Assembly (NCBI GenBank): GCA_026390695.1
Contig: JAPLFL010000089.1
Location: forward strand, 1-64,000
From: Candidatus Kapaibacterium sp.
Lineage (GTDB): Bacteria > Bacteroidota > Ignavibacteria > Kapaibacteriales > UBA2268
DNA: 64,000 nt
Direction: 5' to 3'
Shown here one piece after another: positions 55,041 through 62,483 of this stretch (the stretch's first letter is position 1; every line of letters begins with the position of its first letter). The notes beneath the pieces are model-generated. The model saw nothing but the letters and a program-made list of their open reading frames with translations, did not search any database and was not told where the DNA came from. The translations under genes and the position numbers were made by a program.

Positions 55041-55167
55041 GGCTGTCTCAAAAGAACAATATTTGTCCGAAATATCATTCCCGCGCATGCGGGAATCCCC
55101 TTCCAGTACCACTTTAGGGGATTCCTGCACTGGCATTAATGACAGAAACGAAACTTATGAGAAAGCC
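55041..55167. repeat. Repeat element bounded by imperfect inverted repeats
   Basis: GGCTGTCTCA (55041-55050) and TGAGAAAGCC (55158-55167) pair with one mismatch and enclose two facing copies of the palindromic repeat (CCCGCGCATGCGGGAATCCC at about 55079 and GGGGATTCCTGCACTGG at about 55117). This is the same overall layout as the element at 44642-44763. Confidence 0.65.
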
Positions 55168-55190
55168 TCTTTTTCTTACTTGACGAACTA

Positions 55191-55661
55191 TTAAATAGCA
55201 TCGTCATAAACCATGTCAAGGGCACGCTTACCACCTGCCATATCGACAATAATATCGTCGTAATAATCGGAAATAACGGCAACAGAGTTTAAAGTAATCA
55301 CTAATTCATTCGGATCGAGATTCGAGCCGAGAATGCTATGTGAGAAGGTTATTGTTCCATCAAAAAGTAAACCGAAAGCTCCAAAATGAAGTTCTGCATT
55401 TTTACGCATGAGGAATTTGAGCAACTCTTCATTTATCGTTGCACCGGTAACGACATGCGCAAATAATTCAATACAAGTCTCGTCCAGTGTGAAGGGACGC
55501 ACAATAATCATAATCTGCGATGAACCGCGCGAAATTGTAAACGAGCCATAACCAAAAGAAATATGATTCGGAAAATGTTCGTTTAATAATGTTTTTACGT
55601 CATCGACGGTTGTATCAAGTAGTGTTTTACTTTTTTCAACCGGAATTGTATTCTCATCCAT
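55191..55661 (-). CDS. YbjN-domain protein
   Basis: The 156-residue acidic protein resembles the YbjN / type III secretion chaperone-like fold: a helical start (TVDDVKTLLNEHF), a central beta sheet (ISFGYGSFTISRGSSQIMIIVR) and C-terminal helices (SVAVISDYYDDIIVDMAGG). Such proteins are thought to bind partner proteins; no enzyme activity is expected. It has a strong AAGGA ribosome site and begins 15 bp after the pspA-like gene stop, so the two form an operon. A role in envelope-stress signalling alongside PspA is plausible but unproven. Confidence 0.78.
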   Translation of the reverse strand: MDENTIPVEKSKTLLDTTVDDVKTLLNEHFPNHISFGYGSFTISRGSSQIMIIVRPFTLDETCIELFAHVVTGATINEELLKFLMRKNAELHFGAFGLLFDGTITFSHSILGSNLDPNELVITLNSVAVISDYYDDIIVDMAGGKRALDMVYDDAI

Positions 55662-55676
55662 ATTTTTTTCCTTTCT

Positions 55677-56348
55677 TTATTGGGGCAATAAACCCATTTT
55701 GGCTTTAAGTTTTAGTAAATCATCATCAACAGCAGAACCTGATTGTAATTTTTTAAATTCGTCTTCTAAACTACTATTATTTCCGGCTAATTGATCGAAT
55801 GCTTCAGCTTCTGATTCAAGCTTCATGACTTTGGATTCAAATTTATCGAATTTTCCAAAAGCATCCGACCCTGCACCACTTAACATTTGTGAGATTTGTT
55901 TTGAAGCTTTAGCGGTTTGAGCACGTGCAATGAGAGTACTTTCTCGCATGTGGACTTCATCTAACTTTGCTTTGAGCTGATCAAGTTTTACTCGGCTGTT
56001 ATCGGCAGCTTGTTTGGCTTGTACATAAAGTGGCTCGAGGTCGTTAACATTCCTTGTTAGAACGTTTTTCTTTTCTAAAGCCTGGCGAGCTAAGTCTTCA
56101 CGACCGGAATTGAGGGCAAGAATTGCTTTCTGTTCCCAATCGTGAGCCTCATTGCGGGCTTTGTCCAATCTTTTTTGTAAATTTCTTTCTTCTGCAATCG
56201 ACGATGAAACAGCAAGAGTGGTTTTATTAACCGATTCTTCCATTTCAATAACCATTTGCTTAATCATTTTTTCGGGATCTTCGGCTCTGTCTAATAGATC
56301 ATTGATATTGGCTGATAAGATGTCCGAAATTCTTGAAAATATACCCAT
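55677..56348 (-). CDS. PspA/IM30-family protein
   Basis: The 223-residue protein is almost wholly coiled coil, beginning GIFSRISDILSANINDLLDRAEDPEKMI, whose RAEDPEKMI is the classic PspA/Vipp1 amphipathic-helix region, and continuing through MEESVNKTTLAVSSSIAEERNL to the C-terminal helices. PspA proteins coat the cytoplasmic face of a stressed inner membrane. A GGAG ribosome site precedes the ATG at 56348. The YbjN gene follows it in the same operon. No pspB/C or sigma-54 promoter was seen. Confidence 0.92.
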   Translation of the reverse strand: MGIFSRISDILSANINDLLDRAEDPEKMIKQMVIEMEESVNKTTLAVSSSIAEERNLQKRLDKARNEAHDWEQKAILALNSGREDLARQALEKKNVLTRNVNDLEPLYVQAKQAADNSRVKLDQLKAKLDEVHMRESTLIARAQTAKASKQISQMLSGAGSDAFGKFDKFESKVMKLESEAEAFDQLAGNNSSLEDEFKKLQSGSAVDDDLLKLKAKMGLLPQ

Positions 56349-56466
56349 AAAAACTCCTAAAAATTATTGTCAAATTTACTCCATAATACAAATTTATAAA
56401 AAAATTTTCAAATTAAACAAGAATTTCTTAATTTAGTATTCTTTTTTATTTAATTAGGTGTTTAAA

Positions 56467-56793
56467 ATGAAATTTGATATGCAAAATATGCTCTCCCAAG
56501 CCAAACAACTACAAGCTGATTTAGAAAAAACAAAATCCGAATTAGCACATATTGTTGTCCGTGCAGATGCGGGAGCTGGAATGGTAAGCGTCGAAATGAC
56601 CTGTGCCAATGAACTTCTTAAAATAAAAATTTCCAAAGATGTAGTTGAAATGAATGATATTGAAATGTTGGAGGATTTAGTAGTTGCAGCAGTGAATAAA
56701 GCCTACAAGCAAGCAGCAGAGCGCTCAAACGAAGAAATGAGCAAACTTACCGGAATGCTCCCCAATATTCCGGGCATGAATTTTAATATGTAA
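56467..56793 (+). CDS. ybaB: YbaB/EbfC-family nucleoid-associated protein
   Basis: The 108-residue protein matches the small DNA-binding YbaB/EbfC family: MKFDMQNMLSQAKQLQADL, EVSVEMTC-like GMVSVEMTCANELLKIKIS, and MSKLTGMLPNIPGM at the end. It forms dimers that bind DNA. The start ATG at 56467 is chosen because AGGTG lies seven bases before it; the earlier GTG at 56458 is that ribosome site. In many genomes ybaB stands next to recR, which lies 2.6 kb away here, separated by the inserted genes at 56.8-59.3 kb. Confidence 0.93.
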   Translation: MKFDMQNMLSQAKQLQADLEKTKSELAHIVVRADAGAGMVSVEMTCANELLKIKISKDVVEMNDIEMLEDLVVAAVNKAYKQAAERSNEEMSKLTGMLPNIPGMNFNM

Positions 56794-56800
56794 CGATTAA

Positions 56801-56946
56801 ATTCCCCTCTTGAGGGGTGGCGAAAGACGAAGTCTTGAGACGGGGTGGATTCTTAAAAATTACAAATTTTAAATGCAAAAAAAATATCCAAAAAATTCCC
56901 TTCTTGAGGGGTGGCGAAAGGCTAAGCCTTGAGACGGGGTGGATTC
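56801..56946. repeat. Two direct copies of a 52-bp dispersed repeat
   Basis: Copies at 56801-56852 and 56895-56946 start ATTCCC, contain CTTGAGGGGTGGCGAAAG and end GAGACGGGGTGGATTC, with changes only in the middle (GACGAAGTC against GCTAAGCC). This GGGGTGG-type element recurs widely in Bacteroidota genomes, often next to small DUF559 genes, which fits the fragment just downstream. Confidence 0.85.
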
Positions 56947-56966
56947 CAAAAAAAACTATCAAGATT

Positions 56967-57077
56967 ATGTACTTAACCGATTGGCAAAAAAAATCTTTAT
57001 TCCCCTACTGGGAACTCCCGAAAAATAAAAATCTTGAACAAAGATCAAAAGATTTAAGAAAAGCAGGAAATTTATGA
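56967..57077 (+). pseudogene. Decayed 5' fragment of a DUF559 (Vsr-like endonuclease-fold) gene
   Basis: A 36-codon open frame begins LTDWQKKSLFPYWELPKNKN and ends in LEQRSKDLRKAGNL, then stops. The last part matches the beginning of DUF559-domain proteins (PYNKNLKERARELRKAGNL type), whose remaining 80 or so residues, including the catalytic Asp/Glu pair, are missing here. The stop overlaps the ATG of the T9SS gene that follows. I interpret it as a truncated remnant brought in with the repeats before it. Confidence 0.6.
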
Positions 57078-58495
57078 GAAATTATATTATTCGTTGTATT
57101 GTTTTAAGCAGTTTGCTTATCTTACTCGCTTTAAATTCTACTTTTTCTCAGCAAGTTGACACTAATTGGAAGTCAATTTATAAGCAACAAGAACCATTAG
57201 GTAATCACTTTGATATTATACAATGTGCAGATTCTTTGAATTGTATTATTCTTTGTGATTATGGTGGACAAAATTGGGCATATAATTTTCGCCTTACAAC
57301 TGATGGAGGAAAAAACTGGGATGTTGTTTACGGAGATTCCTCCTATTATAAAAGTCCTAATAATTATTACAATATTTGTCAGATACGTGATATAGCTTAT
57401 CCAAGTTCTAAATTATTTATAGCTGTTGGAGATACAGGGACAATAATAAGAAGTACTGACCAAGGGAAATCATGGAAAAAAACAATTTTAAGTAAAGATT
57501 TAGGACTTTATAAAGTAAAAATGCTTAATGATAAATACGGGGTTATGAGAGCAGGATTTTATAGCAAACCGTTAATCACTTTTTATGAAACCCATAATGG
57601 AGGAGATACTTGGAAAGAAAGAAATATACCAGATGAGTATAAAAAAGGATATTTTAATGACTACCAAATAATCAACGATACTACAATGTATGCAGTAAGA
57701 ATATTCACTGGTATTAATGTTTTTTTTGCTTATGTGAAAGCAACAGATAATTGGATGAATTGGGATACTCTTAGATTAGATAATATACTTTATCCTAAAA
57801 TAAAGCCTGATTTATTTTATTTGGGTTTAAACTTCATTGATGAAAATTATGGTTGGGTATATGGCGGAAGGATAATTAACGATTCAAAGGGGTATGATAG
57901 CCAGTTAATTTTATATACAACAAACGGTGGTAAAGATTGGAGTATTCAAAGAGATACGAATTTAAATAATTTTACTATTGGTCCTGGACATTTAATTATG
58001 TATGATAAAAATTATGGGATAGCATGTGCTGGTCCTTATGTTACTTTAATGACGTCCAATGGAGGTAAAACATGGGATAGACACTACATTAATGAAATAG
58101 ATACTAATAATTATTCATATATTCTTTATAGCTTACAAATGCCAGCTCCAAACTGGGCTTATGCTATTAGTACAACCAATGAAATCTTCCGCTATCATTG
58201 TGACTTAAAGCCTCTGGAAGTTGTAATTGAAAAACCTATATTAAAATCATCCAACTATCCCAATCCTTTTTCAGAAAAAACTGAAATCTCTTATTATCTT
58301 CAAAATTTATCTTTTGTTAAAATAAGTATTTTCGATGTTTTTGGAGTTGAGAAAGATAGGCTGAAAGAGGATTTTGAGCTTGCAGGTATTCATAAAATTA
58401 AATATGTTCCAAAAAATTTATCATCCGGCAGCTATTTCTGCAAAATAGAAGCCGATGGCCGGGTGCAGATTTTGAAGATGAGCGTGATAAAATAA
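57074..58495 (+). CDS. Secreted YCF48/BNR-type propeller protein with T9SS sorting domain
   Basis: The 473-residue protein has a signal peptide (about 1-26, ending TFSQQ) and a propeller with Asp-box turns TTDGGKNWDVV, STDQGKSWKK, THNGGDTWKE, TTNGGKDW and TSNGGKTWD. Its type A T9SS C-terminal domain starts SSNYPNPFSEKTEISYYLQ and ends GSYFCKIEADG then VQILKMSVIK. It should be exported to the cell surface. Its 3' tail, about 57 bp, is repeated downstream at 59002-59058 on the far side of the HicBA pair. It is close in design to the protein at 11.3 kb. Confidence 0.86.
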   Translation: MRNYIIRCIVLSSLLILLALNSTFSQQVDTNWKSIYKQQEPLGNHFDIIQCADSLNCIILCDYGGQNWAYNFRLTTDGGKNWDVVYGDSSYYKSPNNYYNICQIRDIAYPSSKLFIAVGDTGTIIRSTDQGKSWKKTILSKDLGLYKVKMLNDKYGVMRAGFYSKPLITFYETHNGGDTWKERNIPDEYKKGYFNDYQIINDTTMYAVRIFTGINVFFAYVKATDNWMNWDTLRLDNILYPKIKPDLFYLGLNFIDENYGWVYGGRIINDSKGYDSQLILYTTNGGKDWSIQRDTNLNNFTIGPGHLIMYDKNYGIACAGPYVTLMTSNGGKTWDRHYINEIDTNNYSYILYSLQMPAPNWAYAISTTNEIFRYHCDLKPLEVVIEKPILKSSNYPNPFSEKTEISYYLQNLSFVKISIFDVFGVEKDRLKEDFELAGIHKIKYVPKNLSSGSYFCKIEADGRVQILKMSVIK

Positions 58496-58507
58496 ATATG
58501 ATAATTA
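58451..58507. repeat. Direct repeat, left copy (3' tail of the T9SS gene)
   Basis: This 57-bp segment spans the last codons and stop of the T9SS gene and is matched at 59002-59058 with six differences by eye. Both copies encode VQILKMS followed by two residues, IK and a stop. The two copies bracket the HicB and HicA genes. Confidence 0.85.
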
Positions 58508-58540
58508 TTCGTGATTATCGAAACAATATTGGATATACTT

Positions 58541-58750
58541 ATGAATGAAATAATTTTTTTAGTAGAGGAAGCGCTCGAAGGTGGCTATACCGCCAAAGCC
58601 CTTGATTATAGTATTTTAACCGAAGCTGATTCGGAATCTGAATTAAAAGCAAATATCAAAGATGCAGTACTCTGCCATTTTGAACCGGATGAAATGCCAA
58701 AATTAATCCATCTTCATTATGTTAAAGATGAAATCTTTGCTTTTGCATGA
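58541..58750 (+). CDS. hicB: HicB-family antitoxin-like protein
   Basis: The protein of 69 residues matches the partial RNase-H-like fold of HicB antitoxins in the small form: NEIIFLVEEALEGGYTAKAL, then SILTEADSESELKANIKDAV. The C-terminal DNA-binding domain of longer HicB proteins is missing, which is common in the short variants often mislabelled as '2-oxoisovalerate dehydrogenase'. The start is placed at ATG 58541, with GGA seven bases before it, rather than the GTG at 58511. Its stop overlaps the hicA start by 4 bp, so the two are coupled, with the antitoxin translated first. Confidence 0.82.
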   Translation: MNEIIFLVEEALEGGYTAKALDYSILTEADSESELKANIKDAVLCHFEPDEMPKLIHLHYVKDEIFAFA

Positions 58751-58983
58751 GAATACCACGAGACATATCGGGAAATGAACTTATTCAATACCTTTCAAAA
58801 TATGGCTATTCAGCTACAAGGCAGACTGGAAGCCACATAAGGCTATCTACTAAAACAAATGGCGAACATCACATCACTATTCCCAATCATAATCCAATAA
58901 AAATAGGAACTCTCAATTCAATTACAAATGATGTCTGTTCTCATTTAGAAATGGATAAATCTGAATTTTTTAAAAATCTATAA
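58747..58983 (+). CDS. hicA: HicA-family mRNA interferase toxin
   Basis: The 78-residue protein has the double-stranded RNA-binding-like HicA fold: SGNELIQYLSKYGY, the catalytic histidine in RQTGSHIRLS, and HHITIPNHNPIKIGTLNSI. It should cleave mRNA when free of its antitoxin. The gene overlaps hicB by 4 bp (ATGA) and ends 18 bp before the duplicated tail of the upstream T9SS gene. The short spacing and the flanking duplication suggest that the pair was inserted as a unit. Confidence 0.88.
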   Translation: MRIPRDISGNELIQYLSKYGYSATRQTGSHIRLSTKTNGEHHITIPNHNPIKIGTLNSITNDVCSHLEMDKSEFFKNL

Positions 58984-59001
58984 ATACAAGTTCAATGCAG
59001 A

Positions 59002-59058
59002 GCTGAAGGCCTGGTGCAGATTTTGAAGATGAGTTTGATAAAATAAATATGCTAATTA
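59002..59058. repeat. Direct repeat, right copy (orphan T9SS tail)
   Basis: This is the second copy of the 57-bp segment at 58451-58507. Its reading frame gives AEGLVQILKMSLIK and a stop, the last codons of a T9SS sorting domain with no gene in front. It is thus a remnant of a related gene or the product of duplication around the HicBA pair. Confidence 0.85.
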
Positions 59059-59115
59059 CATTAATTTTACTTTGTAATCGTTTTAATATTAGAAATAAAT
59101 TTATGGAGTTAATAA

Positions 59116-59313
59116 ATGCTAAATTCAAATCTCACTTTTCCTGACAAAGAAATATATAATCTTTTCAAATCACAATCCGATGAAGTTCTCATTAATTTAT
59201 TTGAAGAGCTGATGATAAAAAGCGATAAAGATATATCAGCAAGTTTAGAAGTATCCGAAAAATCTTTTATTGAATGGGGTAATCCTGAGGACGAGATTTA
59301 TAATCTCTTATAA
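59116..59313 (+). CDS. Small acidic protein, antitoxin-like
   Basis: A 65-residue frame with a good GGAG ribosome site eight bases before the ATG. The protein is helical and acidic and ends SFIEWGNPEDEIYNLL. That Trp-Asn-x-Glu-Asp-Glu-Ile-Tyr ending resembles the C-terminal tail of small antitoxins of Bacteroidota toxin-antitoxin pairs, which binds the toxin, but no toxin gene follows and I have no firm family. It lies between the orphan T9SS tail and recR and may be an orphan antitoxin. Confidence 0.55.
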   Translation: MLNSNLTFPDKEIYNLFKSQSDEVLINLFEELMIKSDKDISASLEVSEKSFIEWGNPEDEIYNLL

Positions 59314-59398
59314 TATTTTTATTTTGCCAGATTATTTAATTTCACTCCTCATCTCACCGCTTCATCTTTACAAACTTTATGAACTTTACAAACTAACT

Positions 59399-59995
59399 AT
59401 GGTTTATACTTCAGAATCAATCGAAAAAATGGTCGATCTTTTCGCCTCCCTTCCGACAATCGGCAGAAAGACAGCCCAGCGCATAACTTACCATTTACTC
59501 AGGCAGCAACCTGAACAATTAGATAAATTTTCGTCCGCATTTCAAGGACTGAAAATGAATATCAAATATTGCTCCGTCTGCTTTAATTATACCGAAACCG
59601 ATCCTTGCCCTATTTGCTCTTCTCAGCGCCGTGACACGTCGATAATCTGCGTTGTCGAAGAACCCAATGATGTACTGGCTATCGAGAAGACAAATGAATT
59701 TCGTGGCTCTTACCACGTTCTACATGGCATTTTAAATCCTCTCGAAGGTATTGGTATTGAAGATATAAAAATTAGAGAACTAATATCAAGACTGACTGAG
59801 GTTAAAGAAGTAATTTTAGCAATTAATCCTTCAGTCGAGGGTGAAGTAACGATTCAATATTTAGCTCGTCTTATCAAACCATTAGAAGTAAAAATCACAC
59901 GAATTGCACGTGGAATCCCTGTTGGTGCTTCTCTTGAATTCACCGACGAAGCCACTTTATCGAGAGCCATTGAAAGCAGGATTGAAGTTGGTTAA
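59399..59995 (+). CDS. recR: Recombination mediator RecR
   Basis: RecR works with RecO (and RecF) to load RecA on gapped DNA. The 198 residues contain the helix-hairpin-helix region (SLPTIGRKTAQRITYHLLR), the four-cysteine zinc finger (CSVC and CPIC) and the Toprim domain (ICVVEEPNDVLAIEKT; LAINPSVEGE). The start is set at ATG 59399, where homology begins. A longer reading frame from 59270 would add 43 residues of unrelated sequence. It ends 7 bp before a convergent lipoprotein gene. The 29-bp ACTTTACAA-type repeat lies four bases before the start. Confidence 0.95.
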   Translation: MVYTSESIEKMVDLFASLPTIGRKTAQRITYHLLRQQPEQLDKFSSAFQGLKMNIKYCSVCFNYTETDPCPICSSQRRDTSIICVVEEPNDVLAIEKTNEFRGSYHVLHGILNPLEGIGIEDIKIRELISRLTEVKEVILAINPSVEGEVTIQYLARLIKPLEVKITRIARGIPVGASLEFTDEATLSRAIESRIEVG

Positions 59996-60002
59996 AAATG
60001 GT

Positions 60003-60575
60003 TTAATCAATAAGTATTGAAGTTTTATCTGTGAATTTTGAATTTATCATTTTTATTTCTCCATTATTGATATTCAATTCTAACTGCATCCACCCTATCT
60101 GTATTTCTTCTTTTTTATGAAGTTTAAATGCGAAATAATAGACTTTTAAATTTTTTGGTGCTAAAATTCTCCATAAAGAATCAGTCCAGGCAAATGCCAT
60201 AATATCGGCTGGATAGCCATACCAATTTAATGGATCTTCAACTAATGATGTGATAAGATCATTTTCTTGTAAAAAGAGATTCCCATCATAAGCTTTGTAA
60301 AGTATTTCATTTCCATTTACCGGAACGATTGATAAAATGCCCTCCATAAAAGATACCGGTTCATCGCAGGTTGCAAGGATTTTGTAAAAAGTCTTAAAAT
60401 CGATTATGGAGTCATTATTAACATCAAATTGAACCTCAGGCGGAGTTTTTGGTGGGAAATATTCTTGATCTTGTTCACTTTTAACAATATTTCCATTATC
60501 TTTACAAGAGTTAAAACATGTTAGCGCCGCACTAAATGCCAAAATTATAAAGATTTTATTAATTTGAGACTTCAT
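60003..60575 (-). CDS. Hypothetical lipoprotein
   Basis: The 190-residue protein has a lipoprotein signal peptide (KSQINKIFIILAFSAALTCF then NSC at about 22-24) and a mature part beginning KDNGNIVKSEQDQEYFPPKT. The segment VQFDVNNDSIIDFKTFYKIL reads like a surface lipoprotein of the type with a DxNxDxxxDF calcium-like loop. No known family was recognised. It follows the next lipoprotein gene by 29 bp on the same strand, so the two are probably co-expressed. Confidence 0.75.
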   Translation of the reverse strand: MKSQINKIFIILAFSAALTCFNSCKDNGNIVKSEQDQEYFPPKTPPEVQFDVNNDSIIDFKTFYKILATCDEPVSFMEGILSIVPVNGNEILYKAYDGNLFLQENDLITSLVEDPLNWYGYPADIMAFAWTDSLWRILAPKNLKVYYFAFKLHKKEEIQIGWMQLELNINNGEIKMINSKFTDKTSILID

Positions 60576-60604
60576 ATAATAAATTGATGAATTTTACAAA
60601 TATA

Positions 60605-61045
60605 CTAATCCGGCTTGTAAATTATTCTTGAATAAACATAATAGAAATTATCGACGTAATTATCACTTAGAATGAGTGAATCGCAGGATAATTTAATAAT
60701 TACTTTTGGCATTGGAGTGGCTGGAAGAGTGAGCTGATTAAAAGTAATCACATCTATCAGTGAATCATCGAAAATTGTCTTCTGTTTTAATATTTCAAAT
60801 TTACCAGTAAAATTATTACCTGAATTAGTATAAGACATATAATCACCATTAGGATAGAAATTTATTACCTCGCTTTCATTTTGAGGAATTTTTCTATAAA
60901 TATTTGCTATTCCACCATGAATATATTCAAGATTCCAATTTCCATAAATTTTACAATCTGAAGTATTTGGATTGGTCGGATTCTTCTTGCAGGAAACCGA
61001 GATTATTATTAACAAAATCGCGAAAAGTTTAACTATTTTTTTCAT
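60605..61045 (-). CDS. Small lipoprotein, lipocalin-like
   Basis: The 146-residue protein has a short lipoprotein signal peptide ending SVSC (Cys19) followed by KKNPTNPN. The rest begins IYGNWNLEYIHGG, with the GxW motif of lipocalin-like barrels, then YPNGDYMSYTNSG and alternating strands to the end. This is the small lipocalin-like lipoprotein type common in Bacteroidota, for which ligand and role are unknown. It is in a minus-strand pair with the lipoprotein gene 29 bp downstream. Confidence 0.75.
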   Translation of the reverse strand: MKKIVKLFAILLIIISVSCKKNPTNPNTSDCKIYGNWNLEYIHGGIANIYRKIPQNESEVINFYPNGDYMSYTNSGNNFTGKFEILKQKTIFDDSLIDVITFNQLTLPATPMPKVIIKLSCDSLILSDNYVDNFYYVYSRIIYKPD

Positions 61046-61118
61046 AATAAATTACCGTTAATTATTATCAATCTATTTATAAATCTAACTATTTAATGAA
61101 CTTGATAAACTAAATTGG

Positions 61119-62405
61119 CTATTTGGTCTTAAATCCAATCTTACTGATCTGTTTTAAATTTTTCGGATCAGTGTAATTGTACTGGTAAACTCCATCAACT
61201 CCAACTACTATTGCTGATAATCCAAGTGGAATAATATCCCCGAAATTCAATTCTGATACCCAACTCAATAAACTTATACTCGAAGGATTTGTTACATCAA
61301 AAACTTTTAGGCCTGCTTCTCCGTCGCAAACAAACAGCGTATTGTTATCGTATCCAAGACCTGCAGGATTCTGCATGGGATATGCTTTCACAAGTTTAGG
61401 AGATGTGATATTGCTAATATCAACAATTGATAATTGGTTATTATTTCCGGCACAGCGGCTGTTGGAGCGAGTAGTTATATAAGCATATTTATCTGTGGCA
61501 ACAACCGGATCGCAGGCACGGGCATGAGAGAAATTTGCTACAAATGTTGGATTCCATGGAGTTGAAATATCATAAATGAACATGCCTGTCTGTGAGCCAA
61601 TAAATAATTTATCTTTAACAGGATAAACAGTTTCTATACTCCAACCGATATTAGCTTTAGCCCAGATTCTCGGATTACTTGTATTCGATATATCAATAAC
61701 TTGTAAATTAGTATTATCAACGATATAAAGATAGGCTCCGACAATTGTGAAACGTTCGGTTGATCCACCAATACCGGTCGCTCCCCCGCTTGAACTTGTA
61801 CTTCTGCCACCACTGCCACTACTAACTCCATCTTTCGTGGAGCCACCATAAGTTCCATCAGTTGACACAGGGCTTGACCCGGCGCATTCATTATAAGTAT
61901 AAGAATAAATAGTATCTTTTTCTACCCAATTAGTAACTATACCCAATTTAGGATCAACATAGCTATTATTCATATCGAGAAGATTCGGGAATACATTTTC
62001 TAAACGTTTTACAAATTTTGGTGCACTCGGATTGCTAATATCAAAAGCAACTAAATCAAGATAATTATCAGCATACATAATATTATTTTTCACTGCAACA
62101 TCCTGATTACCCGGAATTGCCACAAATGAAAGTTGCTGCGGATTTGCAGGATTCGAATTATCGAAAATATGCACCCCGGTACCTTTATCAGTAATAAACA
62201 AATATTGACCATAAATATAAATTTTGCAAAAAATATTAATATCCTCAGCTCCCTGAGCCTTAACTCCATTGCGAATTTCATCCAATGTTTTATAAACCGG
62301 AACCCAAACTTTGCCTTTAGTGCTTATCGTTTTAGTAGAACAACAGGCGCTTACAAAGAATGCTGTGAAGATCACAAGAACAAAGTAATAAGCTAATTTT
62401 TTCAT
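61119..62405 (-). CDS. LVIVD-repeat surface lipoprotein
   Basis: The start is placed at ATG 62405, preceded by a GAGG ribosome site, because it opens the lipoprotein signal peptide KKLAYYFVLVIFTAFFVSAC. The 428 residues contain repeats of the LVIVD type (LVAFDISNPSAPKFVKRL; LQVIDISNTSNPRIW; LSIVDISNITSPKLV; LKVFDVTNPSSISLL), which form a beta propeller. A low-complexity Ser/Gly stretch (TDGTYGGSTKDGVSSGSGGR) interrupts it at about 190-225. It is probably displayed on the cell surface. It lies in a cluster of surface genes on the minus strand. Confidence 0.85.
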   Translation of the reverse strand: MKKLAYYFVLVIFTAFFVSACCSTKTISTKGKVWVPVYKTLDEIRNGVKAQGAEDINIFCKIYIYGQYLFITDKGTGVHIFDNSNPANPQQLSFVAIPGNQDVAVKNNIMYADNYLDLVAFDISNPSAPKFVKRLENVFPNLLDMNNSYVDPKLGIVTNWVEKDTIYSYTYNECAGSSPVSTDGTYGGSTKDGVSSGSGGRSTSSSGGATGIGGSTERFTIVGAYLYIVDNTNLQVIDISNTSNPRIWAKANIGWSIETVYPVKDKLFIGSQTGMFIYDISTPWNPTFVANFSHARACDPVVATDKYAYITTRSNSRCAGNNNQLSIVDISNITSPKLVKAYPMQNPAGLGYDNNTLFVCDGEAGLKVFDVTNPSSISLLSWVSELNFGDIIPLGLSAIVVGVDGVYQYNYTDPKNLKQISKIGFKTK

Positions 62406-62483
62406 TTTATCCTCAAAAGTATTTAATAATTTCATTTTATAGAATAACACATCACCTGAAAAAAAGTTGCAATTTGTTAAAAG

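Larger units (their letters stand above)
54624..55190. other. 567-bp intergenic region with minisatellite 3 and an inverted-repeat element
   Basis: No gene is supported. The region holds minisatellite 3 (54671-54923) and a repeat element bounded by inverted repeats at 55041-55050 and 55158-55167. Between them is ordinary AT-rich sequence. Confidence 0.75.

Noticed and set aside
56817..57077. 86-residue frame running through the twin 52-bp repeats into the DUF559-like fragment
   Set aside because: The first half is only the translation of the dispersed repeats. I kept just the DUF559-like end as a pseudogene fragment.
59270..59398. An N-terminal extension of 43 residues on RecR
   Set aside because: The extension is not RecR-like, is hydrophobic and contains the 29-bp dispersed repeat. 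The real ATG lies at 59399, where family similarity starts.
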